In this document: positions 1-6,903 of the stretch, one piece after another
Layout: every line of letters begins with the position of its first letter
How positions within the stretch are numbered: position 1 is the stretch's first letter
From: Methanolinea sp. UBA275
Lineage (GTDB): Archaea; Halobacteriota; Methanomicrobia; Methanomicrobiales; Methanospirillaceae
Assembly (NCBI GenBank): GCA_002506105.1
Contig: DAWU01000044.1
Coordinates: forward strand, 1-10,033
DNA: 10,033 bases
Reading direction: 5' to 3'
Notes under the pieces: generated by a model
What the model was told of the DNA's origin: nothing
Database searches by the model: none
The model's input: only the letters and a program-made list of their open reading frames with translations
Position numbers and translations under genes: made by a program

Positions 1-19
1 TTACAGAACTTTTCTTACA

Positions 20-1048
20 CTATCTGTCAGCGTCTCTGCCCTTTGCTTCCCGGCGGACAATCACAAGGCTTCCAAGGAGGCCGAGGAAGATATTTGAATA
101 AAAGAGGATGCTTCTCCACAGGACGACGACGATCCCGATCAGGGAGGTCGGGATGAAAATGCTGTACATCGAGGTGAACAGGATCTCTGCAATCCCCGAA
201 CCCCCGGGGGTTAAGGGGATCATCATAATGACCGCGATGATCAGCTGGATGACCAGCGATTCAACATAGATTGGGGGCTGGCCGAGTCCCAGTAGTATAA
301 GGGATACGATCACGCTCTCCAGGAACCAGAAGGCAGCGGTGCAGATGAGACCCAAAAAAAGGCCTTTCTTCCCCTGGATGATAAACATGGCTAGCGTATT
401 GTGGAAATTATCGACTTCCCTGTCAACCGCCTGTTCGTACTTCTCCATCCTCGTCTTTCCCATGAGTTTTGCCACGTACCTGACGATCCTTAAGAGGAAT
501 TTCTTCAGGATATCTGGATTTTTTACCGAATAGAGGAAGAGTACGACAATCACGGTGATGAAGATCCAGGATGCGTACATGAAGTAGCTGTAGATGGATC
601 CCAGCTGCTGCCAGATGCTCCCCAGCACCAGCATGAAGAATGCCCCCCCGAGTCCGAGCACAAACCCGTCGAGAATTCGCTCGGTGATCACAATTGCGGT
701 GGCATCGCCGACCTTGACACCCGCCTTGTAGAGTTCGTGGACCCTGACGGGTTCCCCGCCAGCCTGAGAGGGCGTGATCGCCGCAACGAGAAGGTTTGCA
801 AGGACAAGGTTGAAACATTGGAGGAAGGGGACGCGGTACCCGAGCCCCCAGCTCATGAACTTGACCCGGAGTCCCCAGAACACAAGAGCAAGGATATGGA
901 TAAGGAGGGCCAGGATGAAGAAGGTTGGGTCAGTGTTCCTGAGCAGTGTGAACGTAGATGCATCGATCGTAAAGAAGAGGATTCCAACGAGGACGATGAG
1001 GGAAAAACCGAGTGATATCCACAGCCAGCGCTTCTCACTCTTCTTCAT
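20..1048 (-). CDS. Flippase-like integral membrane protein (lysylphosphatidylglycerol synthase TM / UPF0104 family)
   Basis: A 342-residue, very hydrophobic protein with about eight predicted membrane segments (roughly residues 9-27, 41-62, 76-95, 118-147, 153-175, 230-255, 263-285 and 300-332). Two signatures of the UPF0104/COG0392 family are visible: ITPSQAGGEPVRVHEL at about 91-106, followed by the ITERILDGF stretch, and PLTPGGSGIAE at about 278-288. The family shares its membrane fold with the flippase part of bacterial MprF, and archaeal members are often linked to lipid-linked sugar or polar-lipid handling. The substrate cannot be read from the sequence. A basic cytoplasmic loop lies at about 176-210. 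The ATG at 1048 is the first start in frame, preceded by GGGCAGGT. It is separated from the upstream DUF357 gene by 103 nt that contain a TATA-like element, so it may be its own transcription unit. The family call is firm; the function is open. Confidence 0.85.
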   Translation of the reverse strand: MKKSEKRWLWISLGFSLIVLVGILFFTIDASTFTLLRNTDPTFFILALLIHILALVFWGLRVKFMSWGLGYRVPFLQCFNLVLANLLVAAITPSQAGGEPVRVHELYKAGVKVGDATAIVITERILDGFVLGLGGAFFMLVLGSIWQQLGSIYSYFMYASWIFITVIVVLFLYSVKNPDILKKFLLRIVRYVAKLMGKTRMEKYEQAVDREVDNFHNTLAMFIIQGKKGLFLGLICTAAFWFLESVIVSLILLGLGQPPIYVESLVIQLIIAVIMMIPLTPGGSGIAEILFTSMYSIFIPTSLIGIVVVLWRSILFYSNIFLGLLGSLVIVRREAKGRDADR

Positions 1049-1102
1049 GATACCTGCCCATCGCGAACAATGGTAATAACTCAGTACTATCGGTTCACTG
1101 AC

Positions 1103-1112
1103 GGATATACAT
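1103..1112 (-). promoter_or_regulatory. Possible TATA box for the flippase-like gene
   Basis: On the minus strand the sequence reads ATGTATATCC, about 60 nt before the ATG at 1048. With the usual archaeal TATA-to-start-site distance of about 25 nt, the transcript would begin near 1083 and have a leader of about 35 nt with room for the GGGCAGGT ribosome site. The BRE region upstream is not distinctive. This is a motif match only. Confidence 0.35.
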
Positions 1113-1151
1113 TATGAAGGTGGGAGCTTGAATCCGCCCGTCGTGGGACGC

Positions 1152-1718
1152 TTATACCGCGAAGATCTCCCGTCTTCCGGTCACCCTGAAAAGGCCTGCC
1201 CGGACACCTGTGTCAAGCCATGCATGGCCGTAACTGTAGGATCCGAGAGCGTTGTGCAGTCTTCCCATCGTGCAGAAGAATCTCCCAAATTCCCTGGAGA
1301 CCACAGATGCCATGATGAACCGTTCGGATGCAGGATACATGTCTGTCTCGGGTTCGGGTGCCGGGACCACGGATGTGATCGCCGAGAAAAGGAGGGACTG
1401 GTATCTCGCAGTCTTTTCCTGCAGGTGGGCTGCATCCCCTGTTGAGGAGGGGATCGCCGAGAAGATCCAGCCAGCGTCCTGCACCTCTGTTGAAAAGAGG
1501 CCAAGGCTGGCCCCGGCATCAATCCATCCGAGTGCGTACGCCCACGATGCAAGGGCATTGACGGGATCTCCTGACGAGAGAAAATGGTCTCCGTCGGAGA
1601 GGTACGAGCATGCCATTCCCTCAAGATCTCGTGCGATAGGAAAGTAAATGGATCCTGGAGGAACCGGGATTGCGAGATGCCGGAGTCTGAAGTCCAGTTC
1701 ATCCCTCCAGGAATACAT
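1152..1718 (-). CDS. Archaeal DUF357-type protein with two repeats
   Basis: A protein of 188 residues from the ATG at 1718, or 190 from a GTG at 1724 that overlaps the dph5 stop as GTGA. The ATG is preferred because GGAGG at 1728-1732 lies 9 nt before it and only 3 nt before the GTG. The sequence carries the helical DUF357 pattern, a SGDPVNALASWAYALGWIDA segment near residue 50, of a small archaeal family of unknown function that is usually under 100 residues. This protein is about twice that length because the pattern occurs again near the C-terminus (GRLHNALGSYSYGHAWLDTG). There is no signal peptide or membrane segment. It follows dph5 almost without a gap and is very likely cotranscribed with it. 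This neighbourhood suggests, but does not prove, a translation-related role. No catalytic motif is visible. Confidence 0.75.
   Translation of the reverse strand: MYSWRDELDFRLRHLAIPVPPGSIYFPIARDLEGMACSYLSDGDHFLSSGDPVNALASWAYALGWIDAGASLGLFSTEVQDAGWIFSAIPSSTGDAAHLQEKTARYQSLLFSAITSVVPAPEPETDMYPASERFIMASVVSREFGRFFCTMGRLHNALGSYSYGHAWLDTGVRAGLFRVTGRREIFAV
1188..1607 (-). repeat. Internal duplication within the DUF357-type protein
   Basis: Two copies of one helical unit are encoded at about 1494-1607 (first) and 1188-1295 (second). Over a gap-free 30-residue core, 13 positions are identical between copies, including F, G, the N-A-L triplet, S, Y, W, D and the final GxGLF-like end. The copies are diverged, so the duplication is old and shows at protein rather than DNA level. 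A linker of about 65 residues, rich in S/T and P/E, separates them. Confidence 0.7.
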
Positions 1719-1720
1719 GA

Positions 1721-2470
1721 TCACAGTCCTCCAAAGAGGGAGAGGTACTCCTCTTCCATGACATGCAGAGGTCCCGGGATCACGAGAATATGGAGTGGGG
1801 GTCCGAACTCGGTATTCCGGACTTTCTGTGCGGGTCCCGCTGATACGACCGGGTCGCTCGAACCAGCCCGGGCAACACCGACATAGAGCGGGATTTTCAT
1901 CCCCGCCTTCTCAGCCATCTGCTCGAGCAGTCCAATCGCGAAGGGAACTGTCATATACCTGTCTTTCTGGATGTCTAGGTAGACGAGAGTGTGAAGTCCC
2001 GCATCAAGATTCTTACCTATCACCTCGATGGGGGTTGTCGGGGACCAGTTCTTCGCAGGAAATGGGAGGGAGCAGGATTTCCCGAACCGGTAGTTCTGGA
2101 GCCCGGTCAGGCCGCAGACAGCACTGGAGATGGAGGCACCGTGGACAATCGCGGTCTTAATCCCCCTCTCTTTTGCCCTGATCCGGAGGTCTGCATGGGT
2201 GGTCGAGACCATCGGGTCGCCTCCTGTGAGAAACGCCACAATGCCCTTTTCTGCTGCATCAAGTATGAGGTCAGGATTCTGCTCAACATCCTCCCTCTCC
2301 AGAACCGAGATCGGCGTGTTGAAAAATGACTCCATCTCCTCATGCGATGTCCCAGCAAGGTGAGAGGTATATCCTTCAAGGAACACGCAGTCAGATCCCC
2401 GGATGCACTCAAGTCCCCTGACCGAGACATCCTTGTGGTCGTAGAGACCCAGTCCGATAAAGTACAGCAT
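1721..2470 (-). CDS. dph5: Diphthine synthase (diphthamide biosynthesis methyltransferase Dph5/DphB)
   Basis: SAM-dependent methyltransferase that methylates the 3-amino-3-carboxypropyl-histidine intermediate on elongation factor 2 to give diphthine, the second step of diphthamide synthesis. The 249-residue product matches the usual length of about 250. It has the tetrapyrrole-methylase fold signatures: N-terminal MLYFIGLGL, LTGGDPMVSTTHADL at about 81-95, VHGASISSAVCGLTGLQNY at about 109-127 followed by FGKSCSLPF, and C-terminal LHILVIPGPLHVMEEEYL. The frame is open to a TTG at 2503, but the ATG at 2470 gives the normal family N-terminus and has a GTGAT ribosome-site-like sequence 4 nt upstream. 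An ATG at 2476 is also possible. It lies 56 nt after the GTPase fusion gene and 2 nt before the DUF357 gene, with no convincing promoter of its own, so it is probably the continuation of the upstream operon. Confidence 0.94.
   Translation of the reverse strand: MLYFIGLGLYDHKDVSVRGLECIRGSDCVFLEGYTSHLAGTSHEEMESFFNTPISVLEREDVEQNPDLILDAAEKGIVAFLTGGDPMVSTTHADLRIRAKERGIKTAIVHGASISSAVCGLTGLQNYRFGKSCSLPFPAKNWSPTTPIEVIGKNLDAGLHTLVYLDIQKDRYMTVPFAIGLLEQMAEKAGMKIPLYVGVARAGSSDPVVSAGPAQKVRNTEFGPPLHILVIPGPLHVMEEEYLSLFGGL
1728..1732 (-). promoter_or_regulatory. Ribosome binding site deciding the DUF357 start
   Basis: GGAGG on the minus strand, inside the last codons of dph5. The spacing is 9 nt to the ATG at 1718 and 3 nt to the GTG at 1724, which favours the ATG. 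Lying within dph5, it suggests translational coupling. Confidence 0.55.
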
Positions 2471-2526
2471 TCGCATCACTCTTGTATTTAAGGAACCTGG
2501 CAATGTTCTGAAGGGTACTCCTGCAG

Positions 2527-3690
2527 TCAGTAGGGGTGGCGAGTTATCCTGTCCACCATCGTCTCGATTACGAAATGCACATCAGAGCGCTTGAGAGAAC
2601 TGATGAAGAAGACAGGGACATCATCCCTGAGCCTGAGTGACTCCCGTATCATCACTTCATCCATCTGGTGAGGGAGGTCGGATTTGTTGACTGCCACGAT
2701 GAGGGGAAGTTTCGCAGCATGCGGGAGTGTCAGGAGTTCCCGTGCACGTATAAGGCTGTCGGGCCTGGTCGCATCGATGATGAGGATGATTCCCATCGCA
2801 TTTTTTACGAGCTGGGGCAGGATCGGGTCAAACCGCGGCTGCCCCGGGGTGCCAAAGATGGTGATGTCAAACCCGCGGAAGTGGAGCCACCCGAGGTCCA
2901 TGGCGACGGTCGTGCGGGAGCCATCGGGGTCGCCCCGGTCGACAGAGATCCCTCGTTCCGATGCATTGGAGACGAACGTGGATTTCCCCGAGGATGCAGG
3001 GCCCATGATGATGATCTTCGGGATGTAGAGGCTGACACTACGGTTCCCGGTTGAATAGGGTATTGACCTCCTTGGCATCTCCGACCAGGAGACATACTCG
3101 AGGGTGAAGAAGTTGAAGAAGGGAACGAGGGTAAACGCAGAATGGACCGAGATGATGAGGTCAAAGTGTTTCCCGGAGGCAAACCGGGCGATCAGGCTGT
3201 CCCCCTCGAGGTTCAGGTGTTCAACAACCGTCGTGATCTTTTTCTTCTGATGGGTCGAAGGCAGCACTCCGAGGGCACCATCGAGTCCGAGGTCTTCATA
3301 GAGGAGATCAAAGTATACGAACACCACGTCGATAGCGTGGGTGTCGATGGTCTCCTGGATCAGGGTCTTCCATGCTTTTTTCCGGGATTGGAGTTTCTTC
3401 TCCTGGAAATTGATGGAATCACGTGCCCTGCTGTCAAGGATGACCACATCACCTGCACGTACGGGATCCACAAGTTCCAGGAGTCCCGGGAATTCCGAAC
3501 AGAACGCTTTCCCGGATGAATGCGGCGCGATAATCAGGATCTTCTTCTTGTCGGTAAGCACGGTTGCGATGGTCCTGTACATGAACAGCCGGCCTTCGAC
3601 ACCGGGCTCCAGGGAGAAGACCGCACGAGTACCACGGGGTATCCCTGAACCGAGCATCTCGTCGAGGCCCGTAATACCAGTCCGGATCAT
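2527..3690 (-). CDS. Fusion of a degenerate KaiC/RecA-like domain with an MglA/COG2229-like small GTPase
   Basis: A 387-residue soluble protein. Residues 1 to about 200 look like a KaiC/RecA-family domain: it opens with the typical TGITGLDEMLGSGIPRG, but where Walker A should follow it reads SLEPGVEGRLF, without GK[ST]. The Walker B region (IDVVFVYFD, about 120-128) is also atypical. Residues from about 223 to the end form a small Ras-like GTPase with all motifs: P-loop GPASSGKST (230-238), switch I threonines in SRTTVAMDLG, G3 as FGTPGQPRF (279-287), G4 NKSDL (335-339) and G5 ISSLK (363-367). GTPGQ in place of DxxGQ is typical of COG2229/MglA-related GTPases, which act as polarity or signalling switches. 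The start is the ATG at 3690, which overlaps the upstream stop as ATGA and has GGAG at 3699-3702. The frame is open to 3735, but the extra 15 residues resemble no domain. I infer a GTP switch controlled by, or reporting to, a nucleotide-blind RecA-like domain. The partner is unknown. Confidence 0.85.
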   Translation of the reverse strand: MIRTGITGLDEMLGSGIPRGTRAVFSLEPGVEGRLFMYRTIATVLTDKKKILIIAPHSSGKAFCSEFPGLLELVDPVRAGDVVILDSRARDSINFQEKKLQSRKKAWKTLIQETIDTHAIDVVFVYFDLLYEDLGLDGALGVLPSTHQKKKITTVVEHLNLEGDSLIARFASGKHFDLIISVHSAFTLVPFFNFFTLEYVSWSEMPRRSIPYSTGNRSVSLYIPKIIIMGPASSGKSTFVSNASERGISVDRGDPDGSRTTVAMDLGWLHFRGFDITIFGTPGQPRFDPILPQLVKNAMGIILIIDATRPDSLIRARELLTLPHAAKLPLIVAVNKSDLPHQMDEVMIRESLRLRDDVPVFFISSLKRSDVHFVIETMVDRITRHPY

Positions 3691-4394
3691 GCCATCAGCT
3701 CCAGGTTCCCCTGCTGGATGCGGAACGGCATCCATTCCTGTGATATGCCGATCACACCCCTGATCCGGAGGAACTCCCCGTGTTGTTCGGTCTTCACCTC
3801 GATCACGACATTCATCAGCTGTTTCATCAGCGAGAGGGTTTTCTCGTCAAAGGACTCGTTGTTCAAGATATAAATACCCACAGCTTCCATCTTTTTCAAT
3901 TTGGCAGTGATTACATGGAGGAACTGGTAGAGGACTTCCAGTTTCCTGTACATGAGCAGGGTGGTGAGGGAGTCGATATAAAAACGAACAGGCGGCGGGA
4001 AGAGTGCATCATCCGCATCTGCGAATTCGCCATTAAAAATACTCTCTACCATTGACGAGAACTTGATTCCGATGCCGGTGAGATCGGAGGGGCTTGATAC
4101 GAATGTTACCTGGGTGTTATCAACAATATCAGGCGTGGAAAGCTTGGTTACCGAATCGATAATCCCGGTGTGTTTTCTGTCAAACTGCTCATGAGAGAAA
4201 TAATCAAGGAGATCGACGGCTCGTTTCACCGTCGTCAGGATGAGCGCATATTCCCCGGTTCGCGGCTTTGCGAGTGCATAGCCGAGCAGCTCACCGCTGC
4301 TCATGGACGGGGCCAGGATGAGAATGTTGCTCCCCGGGGGGATCCCTTCCTTCACCTGATCGATGAGGCTGATACCCGTCACATACGTGTACAT
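3687..4394 (-). CDS. RecA/KaiC-superfamily protein with degenerate Walker A
   Basis: A 235-residue soluble protein from the ATG at 4394. It has the KaiC-like opening YVTGISLIDQVKEGIPPGSN, then ILILAPSMSSGELLGY where GxxxxGK[ST] is expected: the lysine is replaced by E and no S/T follows. Walker B is well kept (VRFYIDSLTTLL, about 136-147). A C-terminal stretch around VVIEVK, IRGVIG and MPFRIQQGNLEL fits the late strands of archaeal KaiC-like proteins. Such single-domain RecA-like proteins in archaea are generally assigned to signal transduction. A TTG at 4412 would add six residues and overlap feoB by 8 nt. The ATG lacks a clear ribosome site but fits a leaderless transcript from a TATA-like element at 4421-4427. 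Its stop overlaps the GTPase fusion start as ATGA, so the two proteins are probably made together and may form a heteromer. ATP hydrolysis is doubtful and binding is uncertain. Confidence 0.8.
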   Translation of the reverse strand: MYTYVTGISLIDQVKEGIPPGSNILILAPSMSSGELLGYALAKPRTGEYALILTTVKRAVDLLDYFSHEQFDRKHTGIIDSVTKLSTPDIVDNTQVTFVSSPSDLTGIGIKFSSMVESIFNGEFADADDALFPPPVRFYIDSLTTLLMYRKLEVLYQFLHVITAKLKKMEAVGIYILNNESFDEKTLSLMKQLMNVVIEVKTEQHGEFLRIRGVIGISQEWMPFRIQQGNLELMA

Positions 4395-4404
4395 CTGATG
4401 ATTA

Positions 4405-6255
4405 TCATACAATAATCAGGTTTATAAGCGCTCCGATAAGAATACCCAGAATCAGGGTGTAAAAAGAGACAAGAAGGGTGATTCGCGCCCCTACGACTTT
4501 TGCAAGGACCCCGATTGTCGAGATGCATGGAATGAAGAGCACACTCACCACGGCAAAGATATAGATCTGGCCCATGGTGAGCACAGCCGGGAGATCTGCG
4601 GTTCCTGCCAGGATCACGAGCGTCTCGAGTGCCATCTCCTTACGAAGGATACCGAACAGGAGAGCTGTTGCTGCATATCCGGGGAGCCCGAGGATGGCTT
4701 CGGACCACGGGGAGATATATTGCTGGAAGAAGGTGAAGAACCCGGCGAACTGGAGGAATCCAAGGATCAGGCTTGCCACAATCAGAAGAGGCATCGCAAT
4801 AACGAGAAACTCGCGTATCCGGAACCATGCTTTGGTGAGGATGTTTTTGAGGCTTGGAAGCCGGAGCGGAGCCATCTCGAGGATCATGCCATACTGTTCC
4901 CCGGGAGTGATACGGGAGAGCACAAGACCCGTGAGGATAACCAGGCCCAGGGTGATCCCATAAATACTGAGTGCTGCCGGCAGTCCCATGAATGCGGCGA
5001 CTATCCCGGCTATGATGACCGTTCTTGCCGAGCAGGGAACCATGCTCACCAGGAAGGAAGCAATGACCCGCTCCCTCCGTGTACGGAGCAGGCGGATACC
5101 CATGATGGCCGGCACGTTGCATCCGAATCCGAGGATCAGGGGTATCAGGCCCTGCCCGTGCATTCCAAGGCGGTGCATTGCCCTGTCCGCGAGAAACGCC
5201 GCACGGGTGAGATACCCTGAATCCTCGAGGATAGAGATGAAGAGGTAGAATGTGAATATGAACGGAAACGCGATCCCGAGTCCCGCCTGGAGTGCGAGAA
5301 GGAACGAGAGCCCGAGCTGCCGGACAAGTGGATTGAGCGGGAGGGCAAGGAACGGGGAGATGAAGAGCATGTCAAAGATCGAGACCAGGAATTCCTCGAG
5401 GACAGATCCGATGAGAAAGACCGCTATCAGGATTGAGAGGAGGACGGCAACCAAAATGATCGGGCCCGATCTCCGTGAGGTAAGGAGCGAGTCAAGCGTG
5501 TTCTTCTTCACATCACCCTTGTCGTAACTCACCTCGCGGGCGATGGTCTCTGCCCGGTGATGCCGGTTTCCCGCAATGATCTGCGCAACGGACATCCTGT
5601 GCATGTCCTCGATCTCAGGTGCAAGTGCATCCACGAGTGCACTCACCTCAGGGTCAGTCCCTATCCCCTGGAGCGCCTGCAATGCCTGGAGCCTGGTTGC
5701 AGGATGAACCTGCTGGATGCTCCGGATTGCAGCCTCGATGTGATGATCATACGGGACCAGGACAGATGGTGACCGGGCCCGGAAGAGTGCAGCAGGGATG
5801 ATATCGGCAACATTCATGCCGGTGATGGCTGCGGCGGGGATCACTTCCACACCGAGGATAGCCGAGAGTTTCCCGGCATCGATCTCTATCCCCTGCTTTG
5901 CGGCTTCATCCATCATGTTCAGGACGACTACCAGGGGTTTTCCGAACTCGGTAAGCTGAAGAAGAAGGTAGAGGTTGCGTTCAAGGTGCGTCGCATCAAG
6001 GACTGCGATCAGGACTTCGGCTTCCTTCTCCTGGATGAAGGTTCGGACCATCACCTCCTCGGGTGAATTCCCTTCCAGCGAATAGATGCCGGGGAGATCG
6101 ACGAGCTCAAGCTTCTCATGCTTGAAGCAGAGGTTTCCCTTCTTGAGATCCACCGTGGTACCAGGGTAGTTGCTCACCTCGACACCGATGCCGGTGAGCT
6201 GGTGAAAGATCAAAGACTTCCCGACGTTGGGATTGCCGATAAGCCCAAGCCTCAT
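4405..6255 (-). CDS. feoB: Ferrous iron transport protein B
   Basis: Inner-membrane Fe(II) importer with an N-terminal G domain, 616 residues. G domain: G1 GNPNVGKS (7-14), switch I PGTTVD (31-36), G3 DLPG (53-56), G4 NMMD (113-116) and G5-like AAITG (142-146). A helical spacer at about 160-255 precedes the membrane part. The membrane domain starts at about 263 and shows the Gate motifs with conserved cysteines: LILGFGCNVPAIMG (C379), VSMVPCSARTV (C408) and LFIPCISTIG (C577). It is somewhat shorter than the 650-770 residues of many bacterial FeoB proteins, without an obvious missing part. It starts with ATG at 6255, which overlaps the regulator's stop as ATGA, with GGAG at 6264-6267. No separate FeoA or FeoC gene is present; the FeoA domain sits on the upstream regulator. 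Expression is probably iron-controlled by that regulator. Confidence 0.97.
   Translation of the reverse strand: MRLGLIGNPNVGKSLIFHQLTGIGVEVSNYPGTTVDLKKGNLCFKHEKLELVDLPGIYSLEGNSPEEVMVRTFIQEKEAEVLIAVLDATHLERNLYLLLQLTEFGKPLVVVLNMMDEAAKQGIEIDAGKLSAILGVEVIPAAAITGMNVADIIPAALFRARSPSVLVPYDHHIEAAIRSIQQVHPATRLQALQALQGIGTDPEVSALVDALAPEIEDMHRMSVAQIIAGNRHHRAETIAREVSYDKGDVKKNTLDSLLTSRRSGPIILVAVLLSILIAVFLIGSVLEEFLVSIFDMLFISPFLALPLNPLVRQLGLSFLLALQAGLGIAFPFIFTFYLFISILEDSGYLTRAAFLADRAMHRLGMHGQGLIPLILGFGCNVPAIMGIRLLRTRRERVIASFLVSMVPCSARTVIIAGIVAAFMGLPAALSIYGITLGLVILTGLVLSRITPGEQYGMILEMAPLRLPSLKNILTKAWFRIREFLVIAMPLLIVASLILGFLQFAGFFTFFQQYISPWSEAILGLPGYAATALLFGILRKEMALETLVILAGTADLPAVLTMGQIYIFAVVSVLFIPCISTIGVLAKVVGARITLLVSFYTLILGILIGALINLIIV
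4421..4427 (-). promoter_or_regulatory. Possible internal TATA box in the 3' end of feoB
   Basis: The minus strand reads TTATAAA, with its centre about 30 nt before the ATG at 4394. Normal archaeal spacing would start the transcript about 3-5 nt before that ATG, giving a nearly leaderless message. This agrees with the lack of a ribosome site there. The element lies within feoB codons for the final ALINLI residues, so it could be chance. Confidence 0.35.
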
Positions 6256-6881
6256 TCGGCGTGCTCCACGTAGATGCAGGACGCGATCTCGGGCGAGATG
6301 GCAACATCATATCCCTTCACGTGGATCACCATCGCCTTGTTATCCAGCGTGTGGACAAGCCGGATCCTCTCGCCGGGGAGGATTCCCATGTCAAGGAGGC
6401 GCTGGCAACCACCCGGGCATTTCATGGAAACCACCTTGAGTTCAGATCCCTCCGGGAAATCAAGAAGGGTCTGAGGATGCGGCCGGGAAGTGTTCCCTCC
6501 TCTCCACCTCTTTCTTGGGCGGGCTATGTACTGGTCAAGCCGCTCAAGCGCTTCATCAGAAAGATCGTGTTCGAGAATGCAGGCTTCCTCTGATGCAGTC
6601 CCACGATCCATACCGAGGATATCCGAGAGGAAGCACTCGAGCACCCGGTGCTTCTTCATGACCTGGTTGCCGATGAGTGACCCCACGGCAGAGATCTCAA
6701 TCCTGTCACCGGGGAGGATGTGAAGATCTCCCTGGTTCTGCAATGCACGGAGATGATCCCGTATCTCGTCCTCCGGCTTCGAGAGATGCCTGGAGAGCGC
6801 TGCGATAGTAGGGGGGTCCGGACTGTCCCGGGAGAGTATACAGAGTGCTTCAAGGAGGTCTTCCCGGGCCGAGGTCTTCAT
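6252..6881 (-). CDS. DtxR-family metal-dependent regulator with C-terminal FeoA domain
   Basis: A 209-residue protein with three parts. Residues about 5-65 are a winged helix (helix-turn-helix around TIAALSRHLSKPEDEIRDHL). Residues about 66-120 are the DtxR metal-binding and dimerization domain. Residues about 138-207 are a canonical FeoA/SH3-like domain (RLLDMGILPGERIRLV, then MVIHVKGYDVAISPEIAS). Metal ligands by comparison with DtxR: H78 and E82 in KHRVLE, and C101, E104 and H105 in EEACILEH, matching DtxR C102, E105 and H106. The cysteine rather than the MntR glutamate favours iron. The DtxR H98 position appears to be S. The FeoA part has a CPGGC cysteine pair at 155-159. It is the first gene of the iron operon and is coupled to feoB by ATGA. 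It probably represses the operon when iron is replete, while its FeoA domain may also assist FeoB. The start ATG has no clear ribosome site and could be leaderless. Confidence 0.9.
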   Translation of the reverse strand: MKTSAREDLLEALCILSRDSPDPPTIAALSRHLSKPEDEIRDHLRALQNQGDLHILPGDRIEISAVGSLIGNQVMKKHRVLECFLSDILGMDRGTASEEACILEHDLSDEALERLDQYIARPRKRWRGGNTSRPHPQTLLDFPEGSELKVVSMKCPGGCQRLLDMGILPGERIRLVHTLDNKAMVIHVKGYDVAISPEIASCIYVEHAE

Positions 6882-6903
6882 CAGTATAGTGTTGGCCCGG
6901 GCA

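Noticed and set aside
1..19. Possible hairpin or repeat after the flippase-like gene
   Set aside because: Only a short direct TTACA repeat is present, with no inverted arms and no T run on the minus strand, so no terminator can be called at the window edge.
1128..1647. Plus-strand open frames opposite the DUF357 gene
   Set aside because: No ribosome site or domain, and the opposing frame has clear internal repeats, family resemblance and coupling to dph5.
2484..2490. TTAAATA on the minus strand as a promoter for dph5
   Set aside because: Normal spacing would start transcription inside the dph5 coding region, after its ATG at 2470, so it is unlikely to serve dph5.
3505..3528. P-loop look-alike APHSSGKA at about residues 55-62 of the fusion protein
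   Set aside because: It follows the strand where KaiC proteins have their sensor-like VS-EES segment, not the Walker A position, and lacks the first Gly and the final S/T. It is probably not a nucleotide site.
3690..3735. Longer start for the KaiC-GTPase fusion (15 extra residues)
   Set aside because: The extra residues look like an unrelated Pro/Gly-rich lead, while the ATG at 3690 has an ATGA overlap, a GGAG site 8 nt upstream and the normal family N-terminus.
4574..5248. Plus-strand open frames opposite feoB
   Set aside because: Composition is rich in R, S and P as expected for antisense frames of a GC-rich gene, with no motifs, and feoB is certain.
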